This document shows positions 1 to 5,154 of a stretch of DNA of 7,603 nucleotides, one piece after another. Source of the DNA: Acidimicrobiaceae bacterium (GTDB taxonomy: Bacteria > Actinomycetota > Acidimicrobiia > Acidimicrobiales > Salinilacustritrichaceae). The translations under genes were made by a program, and so were the position numbers. The stretch spans positions 2,906 to 10,508 of the forward strand of contig DMTU01000198.1 in the NCBI GenBank assembly GCA_003476595.1, read 5' to 3'. The notes under the pieces are model-generated. The model did no database searches and was not told where the DNA came from. It worked only from the letters and a program-made list of their open reading frames with translations. The first letter of the stretch is position 1, and the number at the start of each line of letters is the position of its first letter.

Positions 1-155
1 GATTCTCTCCGACGCCCGGCTGGTCAGCCGATTCGGCCCCCGATGCGCGTGGTGGATCGCAAGGAGATCGTCACATCCGCGCGGTCTGCGCCGGGCGGAA
101 CGGGGGATGGACGAGGCCGTTGTCGCACCCAGCCCACCAGCAGGACGCACGACGA

Positions 156-184
156 CGAAGGCCCCGGCATCGCCGGGGCCTTCG
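156..184 (-). terminator. Strong hairpin terminator after the dehydrogenase gene
   Basis: A perfect 13-bp inverted repeat (156-168 against 172-184, arm core GGCCCCGGC) closes on a 3-nt loop. It lies 37 nt past the stop codon of the minus-strand dehydrogenase. There is no T tract on either side, which is the usual look of intrinsic terminators in high-GC actinobacteria. Because the stem is symmetric it could also stop transcription arriving from the left on the plus strand. Confidence 0.75.
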
Positions 185-220
185 CTCGTCATCGGGTGCG
201 GGTCGGGCCCGCTGCCGGCA

Positions 221-1069
221 TCAGTACTCGTAGAAGCCGGCGCCGGACTTGCGACCGAGGTGGCCGGCGCTGACCATGCGGCGCAGCATCGGGGAGGCCG
301 CGTAGTGCGGGTCGCGGAACTCGTCGTAGAGGGCGTCGAGGATCGACAGCGACGTGTCGAGGCCCACCAGGTCGAGCAGGGCGAAGGGCCCCATCGGGAA
401 GTTGGCTCCGCCCTTCATGGCCGAGTCGATGTCGTCGCGGCTGGCGGTGCCGTTCTCCAGCATCCGCACCGCGTTGTTCAGGTACGGGAACAGCAGGTGG
501 TTCACGATGAAGCCGGCGCGGTCCTTGACCTCGACCGGGGACTTGCCGCAGGCCTCGGCGAACTGGCGCACCTCGGCGATGGTCTCGTCCGACGTCACCA
601 GCGTCTTGATGATCTCGACCAGGCTCATCATCGGGGCCGGGTTGAAGAAGTGCACGCCGCAGACGCGCTCGGGGCGACGGGTCTCGACCGCCATCTCGAT
701 CACGGACAGCGTCGAGGTGTTGGTCGCCAGGATGGCGTCGTCCTTGCAGTGGTGGTCGAGGTCGTTGAAGAGGGCGACCTTGGTGGCCAGGTCCTCGACG
801 ACGGACTCGATCACCAGGTCGCAGTCGGCGAGGTCGTCGAGCTTGGAGGTGGCGGTGACCCGTGCGACGGCCGCATCGGCGTCCTCCTGGCTCATCCGCT
901 CCTTGGCGACGAGCTTCTCCAGGGACTTCTGCATGGCGGCCACGGTCTGCTCGGCCGATTCCTGCTTGCGGGAGCGCAGCACGACGTCGAAGCCGGAGGT
1001 CGCTGCGACCTGTGCGATGCCGGACCCCATGATCCCCGAACCGATGATGCCCACGCTCTTGATCGTCAT
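221..1069 (-). CDS. 3-hydroxyacyl-CoA (3-hydroxybutyryl-CoA) dehydrogenase
   Basis: A soluble 282-residue enzyme interconverting 3-hydroxyacyl-CoA (probably 3-hydroxybutyryl-CoA) and 3-oxoacyl-CoA, used in beta-oxidation, butyrate-type or polyhydroxybutyrate metabolism. The length is that of a stand-alone short-chain dehydrogenase (FadB2/Hbd/PaaH type). The Rossmann nucleotide motif GSGIMGSG is at residues 10-17. Residues S119, H140, E152 and N190 have exactly the spacing of the catalytic Ser/His/Glu/Asn of the family, within NTSTLSV, HFFNPAPMM, E152 and FIVNHLL. The C-terminal dimerisation domain spans about 187-282 and ends with the typical GRKSGAGFYEY. The end of beta-strand 2 reads VVLRSR (residues 29-34) where NAD-dependent members usually have an acidic residue, so NADPH may be preferred (inference). 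The ATG is preceded 7 nt upstream by a -10-like TACGGT and no Shine-Dalgarno, so the mRNA is probably leaderless. Which acyl-CoA is used cannot be told, so no symbol is given. Confidence 0.93.
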   Translation of the reverse strand: MTIKSVGIIGSGIMGSGIAQVAATSGFDVVLRSRKQESAEQTVAAMQKSLEKLVAKERMSQEDADAAVARVTATSKLDDLADCDLVIESVVEDLATKVALFNDLDHHCKDDAILATNTSTLSVIEMAVETRRPERVCGVHFFNPAPMMSLVEIIKTLVTSDETIAEVRQFAEACGKSPVEVKDRAGFIVNHLLFPYLNNAVRMLENGTASRDDIDSAMKGGANFPMGPFALLDLVGLDTSLSILDALYDEFRDPHYAASPMLRRMVSAGHLGRKSGAGFYEY

Positions 1070-1076
1070 GCGTCAC

Positions 1077-1082
1077 ACCGTA
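1077..1082 (-). promoter_or_regulatory. -10 box of a leaderless promoter for the dehydrogenase
   Basis: On the minus strand TACGGT lies 7 nt before the ATG at 1069, placing the transcription start at or next to the start codon. No purine-rich ribosome site is present. A convincing -35 is not visible. A palindrome (1081-1092) overlaps the box, suggesting repressor control. Confidence 0.5.
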
Positions 1083-1092
1083 CCGAGCGGTA
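1081..1092. promoter_or_regulatory. Palindromic operator candidate TACCG-AG-CGGTA
   Basis: This is a perfect 5+2+5 palindrome in the divergent region between the dehydrogenase and the methyltransferase-like gene, overlapping the upstream edge of the dehydrogenase -10 box. Shape and position fit a TetR-type repressor site of the kind often found before acyl-CoA metabolism genes in actinobacteria. No such regulator is encoded in the window, so its identity is inference. Confidence 0.4.
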
Positions 1093-1189
1093 ACCAGGGC
1101 CCCGAAAAAGCGAGACTGAGCCCATCGCGGACTCCGGCATCATCCCCACCGGCTACGAGCGCACGCTCCCGCCCGAGGCCCAGCTGCTG

Positions 1190-1720
1190 GTGCGCGCCCG
1201 ACGCCGCGCCCTCACCCGGCACGGGCGGGGCCGCCTCCTCGACCTCGGCGGCGCCGACATGCACCGCAGCCTGTGGGCCCGGGCCGACGACGTCTCCGAC
1301 GCGACGGTGCTCGACGGCGTCGGCGACCCCCGCCTCACGGCCCTGGCCGACGCCGGCGAGCGGTTCGACACCGTCGTCTCGGTGTTCCAGCTCGCTGCCA
1401 GCGCCGACCTCGGCGAGACGCTGCGGTCCCTGCGCCAGGTGCTCGCCGACGACGGCCGGGTCCTGTTCATCGAGCCCGGGTCCCAGGTCGGCCTGCCCGG
1501 GCGCATCCAGCGCCTGGTCACCCCGCCCCTCCGCGGGCTCACCGGCTGGCGACCGGATCGCGACATCCCGGCCGAGCTGCGCGTCGCCGGCCTCTCGGTC
1601 ATCGACATCCGCCGGCACCGGGTCCCGACCCTGCAGCTCTGGCTGCGCCAGGTGCTCGAGGGCGTCGCCCACCACGCCCTGACGCCCGGGGACGGCAGAC
1701 CTCCCGCCGAACCCGCCTGA
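1190..1720 (+). CDS. Small methyltransferase-like protein with degenerate SAM site
   Basis: A predicted soluble protein of 176 residues from the GTG at 1190. It resembles small class I SAM-dependent methyltransferases of the Methyltransf_11/METTL7-like type. LLDLGGADMH (residues 16-25) stands at motif I. FDTVVSVFQLAAS followed by LRSLRQVLADDGRVLFIEP (about 79-91 and 98-116) matches the strand 4/helix/strand 5 region. The C-terminal RDIPAELRVAGLSVIDIRRH and VEGVA-like ending also fit the family. Motif I lacks the usual GxGxG and the segment after it is short, so SAM binding is doubtful. The open frame continues upstream to a stop at 1091 and reads like the normal N-terminus of this family (GYERTLPPEAQLLVRARRRA just before LTRHGRGRLLDLGG), but contains no ATG, GTG or TTG before 1190. 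The real start is therefore uncertain: a non-canonical start, or decay. The kinase gene follows 109 bp downstream, possibly co-transcribed. Confidence 0.65.
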   Translation: MRARRRALTRHGRGRLLDLGGADMHRSLWARADDVSDATVLDGVGDPRLTALADAGERFDTVVSVFQLAASADLGETLRSLRQVLADDGRVLFIEPGSQVGLPGRIQRLVTPPLRGLTGWRPDRDIPAELRVAGLSVIDIRRHRVPTLQLWLRQVLEGVAHHALTPGDGRPPAEPA

Positions 1721-1740
1721 TCGTCCCTTTCGCACCGAAG

Positions 1741-1758
1741 ATGACCCGAACGGGTCAT
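1741..1758. promoter_or_regulatory. Perfect 8+2+8 inverted repeat ATGACCCG-AA-CGGGTCAT
   Basis: A perfect palindrome sits 20 nt after the methyltransferase-like stop codon and 71 nt before the kinase ATG. The tiny AA centre favours a dimeric repressor site over an RNA hairpin, although a 7-bp stem with a GAAC loop could act as a weak terminator. No TANNNT -10 is seen between it and the kinase, so it may control a promoter I cannot recognise or lie inside an operon. Confidence 0.4.
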
Positions 1759-1829
1759 GGCGGCGCGGGCGGGACGAACGCGACACTCACCCCGTCGGCC
1801 GGCGGCGTCGACCCCTGCCCGGAGGACAG

Positions 1830-3473
1830 ATGGCCAACAGGTTCCCCGATCCGCACCAGCGAGGCGCGCTCCTGCAGGGCGCCGCTGCCGTGCTGGCCGT
1901 GGTCGCCGTCGTCGTCGCCCTGGTGCAGGGGGCCGTGCTGACGGCGGCCGTCGCCGCGGTGGTCGCCGCCCTCGTCGGCCTCGAGGTCCGTCGACGCGGG
2001 CAGGTCACCCTCACGGCCCCGGAGCTGGATCGCCTGCGCGAAGCCGAGCTCGCCCTCGCCCGGGCCACCGACACCCACGAAGCGGCGCGGGAGCTCGCCG
2101 AGCACGCCATCGCGCTGCTCGGCGCCCGGAGCGCCGTCGTGCTCATCGAGGGCATCGGCGACACCGTGCGGGTCGCCGCCGGCCCGACCGCCACCGAGGA
2201 CGTCTACGGCTCCGGGTCCCGGATGCGGCTGCTCGACGACGCCGGCCTGCCGTGCGGCTCCATCGCCGTCTCCGCCCGGGCCGACGGCCGGCCCTACGCC
2301 GCCCGCCACGAGCGCATCCTCGACGCCCTGGCCGAACGGGTCTCCACCACCCTCCACCAGCTGTCGCTGCTGACCGACGTGAGCACCGAACGACGCACCC
2401 TGGCCGACCTGGTGGGCTCGTCCTCCGACGGCATCTTCTCGGTCGGGTCGGACCTCCGGGTGCGGGCGTGGAACCCGGCCATGGAGGCGATCACCGGCGT
2501 GCCCGCCGACCTCGCGATCGGCGAGCACGTGAGCCAGTCGTTCCGTCCCGCGGCCGAGAGCGGCGAGCCGGCCACCGGTTCGGCAGATCCCGGGCGGGCC
2601 GGTCGGCCGGTCACGGGCGTGGTGCTGCGGATCGAGGCCGGAGACGAGGAGCGGTGGCTCACGTGCTCGTACGCGCCGCTCTCCGACGGCGGCTACGTGG
2701 CGGTGGCGAGGGACGAGACCGCCCGCAAGAAGCTCCAGGACGACAAGGACGGCTGGATCGCCCAGGTGTCCCACGAGCTGCGGACGCCGCTCACGCCGAT
2801 CAAGGGCTTCCTGCACACCCTGGCCCGGCGCGACGCCGAGCTCACCACCGAGGACCGGGCGCGCATCTACGAGATCATGATCCGCGAGGAGCACCGGCTC
2901 GAGGCCCTCGTCGATTCCCTGCTGCGCTCCACCCAGCTCGACGCCGGCGGCATGGCCGTCGAGCGGACCGAGATCGACTGGGCCGACCGCGTGCTCGAGC
3001 AGGTCGAGCTGGTCCGCCGCCAGGACCCCTCCCGCACCGTCACCCTCGACGTGGACCCCGACGCCGGCCCGGTGCTGGCCGACGAGGGCCTGGCCGTCGG
3101 CGTCCTCACCAACCTGCTCTCCAACGCCCTGAAGTACGCCGACGGCGACGGGCCCGTCGAGGTGGTGGTCGAGGCCGACGGTGACGAGCTCGTCACGAGC
3201 GTCATCGACCACGGCCCGGGCATCCCGCGCTCGGACCGCACCCGCGTGTTCGACAAGTTCACGCGGCTCGGCAGCCACCTGACCCGCGCCCAGCAGGGCG
3301 TGGGGCTGGGCCTGCACATCGCCAAGCAGTCCATCGAGCGCCTGGACGGGCGCATCTGGGTGGACGAGACGCCGGGTGGGGGCGCCACGTTCCGGTTCAC
3401 GCTGCCGCGGACCGAGCGGTCCCGGCGGCGGTCGCCGCTCAGAGCTCCAGGATCTCCACGGACTCGATCGTGA
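1830..3473 (+). CDS. Membrane-anchored GAF-PAS sensor histidine kinase
   Basis: A 547-residue two-component sensor kinase. Two adjacent hydrophobic helices (about 13-33 and 35-51) form a membrane hairpin with practically no outside loop, so the signal is probably sensed in the cytoplasm or membrane. A GAF-like region follows (about 65-180), then a PAS domain (about 188-295, with GIFSVGSDLRVRAWNPAME). The HisKA dimerisation domain carries the phospho-acceptor H315 in SHELRTPLTPIKGF. The ATPase domain has N-box NLLSNALKYA (N428, N432), G1 DHGPGIP (D460), F-box VFDKF and G2 GVGLGLHIAKQ (from G490), so all catalytic motifs are intact. GGAGGA at 1821-1826 just before the ATG supports this start. 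No response regulator is adjacent, making it an orphan kinase here. The last 17 or so residues after FTLPRTE are an Arg/Ser/Pro-rich tail whose codons overlap the end of the opposing isomerase gene. The sensed signal is unknown. Confidence 0.93.
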   Translation: MANRFPDPHQRGALLQGAAAVLAVVAVVVALVQGAVLTAAVAAVVAALVGLEVRRRGQVTLTAPELDRLREAELALARATDTHEAARELAEHAIALLGARSAVVLIEGIGDTVRVAAGPTATEDVYGSGSRMRLLDDAGLPCGSIAVSARADGRPYAARHERILDALAERVSTTLHQLSLLTDVSTERRTLADLVGSSSDGIFSVGSDLRVRAWNPAMEAITGVPADLAIGEHVSQSFRPAAESGEPATGSADPGRAGRPVTGVVLRIEAGDEERWLTCSYAPLSDGGYVAVARDETARKKLQDDKDGWIAQVSHELRTPLTPIKGFLHTLARRDAELTTEDRARIYEIMIREEHRLEALVDSLLRSTQLDAGGMAVERTEIDWADRVLEQVELVRRQDPSRTVTLDVDPDAGPVLADEGLAVGVLTNLLSNALKYADGDGPVEVVVEADGDELVTSVIDHGPGIPRSDRTRVFDKFTRLGSHLTRAQQGVGLGLHIAKQSIERLDGRIWVDETPGGGATFRFTLPRTERSRRRSPLRAPGSPRTRS

Positions 3474-4377
3474 CGTCACGGCTCGGCGCGCCGCCGAGCC
3501 CGCTGTCGTCGGCCTCGTGCAGGCCGATGATCTCCTGGAGCACGTCGAGGCCCTCGACCACGTCACCGAACAGCAGGTAGGTGCCCTGGCCGTCGAGCAG
3601 TGACACGTTCGGGCCGGTGCTGAAGAAGAACTGCGCCGAGGACGAGTCCGGCCCGGCGGAGCGGGCCATGATCAGCTGGCCCTCCTCGTAGGTGAAGGGC
3701 CCCGTGTACTGGCCGGTGGCCGGGTCCGACGCGAACTCGCCGCCCTCGTCGGGGATGTTGTAGCCCGGCCCCTGATCGGTGTTGTCCTGCGTGTGCGGGG
3801 AGCCGCCCTGGATGATGTCGATCGAGGGGTCGGTGCGGAACAGCAGCGTGTCGTCGTAGTAGCCGTAGCGGGCGAGGGCGACGAAGTTGTTGACCGTGTT
3901 GGGCATCTGCTCCTCGAGCAGGTCGACGAGCACCTCGCCCTCGGTCGTGGTGAAGCGGGCCTGGTAGTCGACGCCGTACTCCAGGCAGTCCTGGAACGGC
4001 CCGTCGAAGTCGATCTGGCGCTCGGCGGAGCCGTCGGCCGGCGGGCACTCGGTGTCGCCGGGCTGCACTTCGGCGACCGTGGTCTCGGTCGTCTCGGACG
4101 TGGCCTCGGTGGTGTCGGTGGTGCCGTCGTCCTCGGTCGCGGTCTCCTCCTCGGCGCCGTCGGTCTCGGCGTCGTCCGCGGTGGCGACCTCGTCGTCACC
4201 GCCGTCGTCGTCGGACGTCAGCACCGAGTAGCCGATGGCGAAGGCCAGGAAGGCGGCGATGCCGAGGCCGATCAGGATCCCGCGGCGGCGGGTGGCCTGG
4301 CGCTGCTCCTGGCGGCGCAGCTCTTCGATCTTCTCGTGTCGCGCCTGCTTCTGGCGCTCGCGCTTGGAGGTACCCAC
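3439..4377 (-). CDS. Membrane-anchored cyclophilin-type peptidyl-prolyl isomerase
   Basis: A 312-residue protein likely to catalyse proline cis-trans isomerisation, or act as a folding chaperone, outside the cytoplasmic membrane. A basic, charged cytoplasmic N-terminus (1-32, starting MGTSKRERQK) precedes one transmembrane helix (about 33-53). A low-complexity Asp/Glu/Thr linker follows (about 55-105), then a cyclophilin domain (about 135-312). Family landmarks are NTVNNFVALA (160-169), IIQGG (188-192), GPGYNIPDE, QLIMARSAGPDSSSAQFFF (234-252) and YLLFGDVVEGLDVL. C111 and C131 flank the domain entry and could form a disulphide. The active-site segment LFRTDPSIDIIQGG differs from the usual FHRxxPxFxxQGG: Q190 is kept, but the Arg is shifted by one and the Phe replaced by Asp, so activity may be reduced or altered. 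The start is GTG with a -10-like TACGGT 8 nt upstream and no Shine-Dalgarno. The gene end overlaps the kinase gene by 35 bp. Confidence 0.9.
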   Translation of the reverse strand: MGTSKRERQKQARHEKIEELRRQEQRQATRRRGILIGLGIAAFLAFAIGYSVLTSDDDGGDDEVATADDAETDGAEEETATEDDGTTDTTEATSETTETTVAEVQPGDTECPPADGSAERQIDFDGPFQDCLEYGVDYQARFTTTEGEVLVDLLEEQMPNTVNNFVALARYGYYDDTLLFRTDPSIDIIQGGSPHTQDNTDQGPGYNIPDEGGEFASDPATGQYTGPFTYEEGQLIMARSAGPDSSSAQFFFSTGPNVSLLDGQGTYLLFGDVVEGLDVLQEIIGLHEADDSGLGGAPSRDVTIESVEILEL

Positions 4378-4385
4378 GGGCGCGG

Positions 4386-4391
4386 ACCGTA
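4386..4391 (-). promoter_or_regulatory. -10 box of a leaderless promoter for the isomerase
   Basis: Minus-strand TACGGT ends 8 nt before the GTG start at 4377. It is the same hexamer that precedes the dehydrogenase. No Shine-Dalgarno and no good -35 are visible. The expected transcription start falls at or beside the GTG. Confidence 0.45.
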
Positions 4392-4473
4392 CCCGCCCCG
4401 CCCGCCGGAGCGCGAGTCACACGGAGCGCAGCGTTGCGGCCCCGATCGGTGGCCGTCCGCACGCAGCCGGGCC

Positions 4474-4509
4474 ACCTGCGCCCCGCGCGTGACCTGCGCC
4501 ACGCGCTTC
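4474..4509. repeat. 18-bp tandem direct repeat over the bldD-like -35
   Basis: Two adjacent 18-bp copies (4474-4491 and 4492-4509, core ACCTGCGCC then CGCGC) agree at 15 of 18 positions. The junction falls in the -35 hexamer of the BldD-like gene, so it may be a regulator-binding pair. In GC-rich DNA a chance repeat is possible. Confidence 0.4.
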
Positions 4510-4517
4510 GCTACGCT
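4489..4517 (+). promoter_or_regulatory. Promoter of the BldD-like gene
   Basis: GTGACC (4489-4494, 4 of 6 matches to TTGACA) and TACGCT (4512-4517, matching TANNNT) are separated by the ideal 17 bp. The predicted transcription start near 4524 gives a leader of about 53 nt carrying the GGGAGGG ribosome site at 4566-4572. This gene therefore has a normal leader, unlike its leaderless neighbours. Confidence 0.55.
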
Positions 4518-4576
4518 CCGTGCCACCTGAGGGCGGATCCGTGTGCGCACGGTCGGATGGAGTGCGGGAGGGTGTG

Positions 4577-5062
4577 ATGGCAGGCGACGACGACAGCCTC
4601 TCCTCGTTCTCTGTCGAGGTCGGCCAGCGCCTGCGCGCCGTGCGGCGGCTGCGCAAGCTGTCCCTCGACGACGTCGAGCGGGAGAGCGGCGGGCAGTGGA
4701 GCGCCTCGGCCATCGGCGCCTACGAGCGAGGCTTCCGCAACCTGAGCCTGCCCCGCCTGCGCGAGCTGGCCGAGTTCTACGACGTGCCCATGTCGGTGCT
4801 GCTCGGCGAGAGCGACGACGACGACGACAGCGACCGGCCCTCGAAGGTCATCCTCGACCTGGTCGCCCTGTCCGGCATCCCCGAGGCCGAGGCCGTCCAC
4901 CGCTACGCCCGGTCCATCATCCTCGAGCGTGGCGACTTCAACGGCCGGGTGCTCTCCATCCGCCGCGACGACCTGCGCGCCATCTGCTCGCTGCTGCACT
5001 CGACCGAGACCCAGACCCTCCAGCAGCTGCGCGACTGGGACGCCCTCGTCGAGACGCTCTGA
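4577..5062 (+). CDS. bldD: BldD-like XRE-family transcriptional regulator with c-di-GMP motif
   Basis: A 161-residue DNA-binding protein closely resembling Streptomyces BldD, the global developmental repressor that dimerises on cyclic di-GMP. The N-terminal helix-turn-helix (about 12-77) contains VGQRLRAVRRLRKLSLDDVE and SASAIGAYERGFRNLSLPRLRELAEFY. An acidic linker (ESDDDDDSD, 78-86) leads to the C-terminal domain (about 88-161; KVILDL, then RYARSIILERGDFNG). The BldD signature RxD-x8-RxxD is complete: R118-G-D120, eight residues, then R129-R-D-D132, so c-di-GMP binding is likely retained. ATG 4577 is chosen because GGGAGGG at 4566-4572 precedes it and homology begins there; an in-frame GTG at 4520 lies only 2 nt from the -10 box and would add unrelated sequence. 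The gene is divergent from the isomerase and followed 92 bp later by lysC. The function in a possibly non-filamentous organism is unknown, and autoregulation is plausible. Confidence 0.88.
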   Translation: MAGDDDSLSSFSVEVGQRLRAVRRLRKLSLDDVERESGGQWSASAIGAYERGFRNLSLPRLRELAEFYDVPMSVLLGESDDDDDSDRPSKVILDLVALSGIPEAEAVHRYARSIILERGDFNGRVLSIRRDDLRAICSLLHSTETQTLQQLRDWDALVETL

Positions 5063-5064
5063 GT

Positions 5065-5079
5065 GTCGGCTTCGCCGAC
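5065..5079 (+). terminator. Small hairpin after the BldD-like gene
   Basis: GTCGGC (5065-5070) and GCCGAC (5074-5079) form a perfect 6-bp stem around TTC, starting 3 nt after the stop codon. There is no T tract. It may be a short terminator or mRNA 3' end stabiliser separating this gene from lysC, which has its own promoter. Confidence 0.4.
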
Positions 5080-5116
5080 CTTGAGTCGTTCGGCAGGGCC
5101 TCACGACATCGCCGGA

Positions 5117-5146
5117 TTCCGGGCTTCGTTCCGCCGACGGTAGGTT
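5117..5146 (+). promoter_or_regulatory. Leaderless promoter of lysC
   Basis: The -10 box TAGGTT (5141-5146) lies 8 nt before the GTG start at 5155. A weak -35, TTCCGG (5117-5122), is 18 bp upstream. No Shine-Dalgarno occurs before the GTG. Transcription should start at or next to the first codon. Confidence 0.5.
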
Positions 5147-5154
5147 CGGCCGAC

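Larger units (their letters stand above)
4420..4522. repeat. Long-range inverted repeat in the divergent promoter region
   Basis: CACGGAGCGCAGCG at 4420-4433 is the reverse complement, with one mismatch, of CGCTACGCTCCGTG at 4509-4522. The arms are separated by 75 bp. The right arm contains the -10 box of the BldD-like gene, and the left arm presents nearly the same sequence to the minus strand, facing the isomerase. It may be a pair of operators or a duplicated promoter element. Confidence 0.45.

Noticed and set aside
1..20. Possible 3' end of a tRNA (GATTC followed by TCTCC, resembling a T-loop and arm)
   Set aside because: Only the last few bases would be in the window, no CCA follows, the discriminator would be C, and the 5' half cannot be seen.
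1..155. Short open frames on the plus strand at the left edge
   Set aside because: All three frames are open by GC bias, translations are Arg/Gly/Pro-rich and unrecognisable, and no ribosome site is present.
1755..3566. A 603-codon open frame on the minus strand across the kinase
   Set aside because: It is antisense to a kinase with all its motifs intact, has low-complexity composition, and has no ribosome site.
4030..4215. Low-complexity repeats (GTCGTC/CTCGGT-like) as a tandem-repeat locus
   Set aside because: They simply encode the Asp/Glu/Thr-rich linker of the isomerase, a normal flexible spacer in such proteins.
4520..4576. Upstream GTG start for the BldD-like gene
   Set aside because: It lies 2 nt from the -10 box, has no ribosome site, and would add residues unlike BldD proteins; ATG 4577 has GGGAGGG.
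4378..4576. Canonical BldD box (TNAC-N5-GTNA) in the bldD-like promoter
   Set aside because: TGAC and GTGA half-sites occur, but no pair has the right spacing.
4543..5154. Fusion of an upstream protein to aspartate kinase in one long open frame
   Set aside because: The upstream part is the out-of-frame reading of the BldD-like gene; lysC has its own promoter and family-typical N-terminus at 5155.
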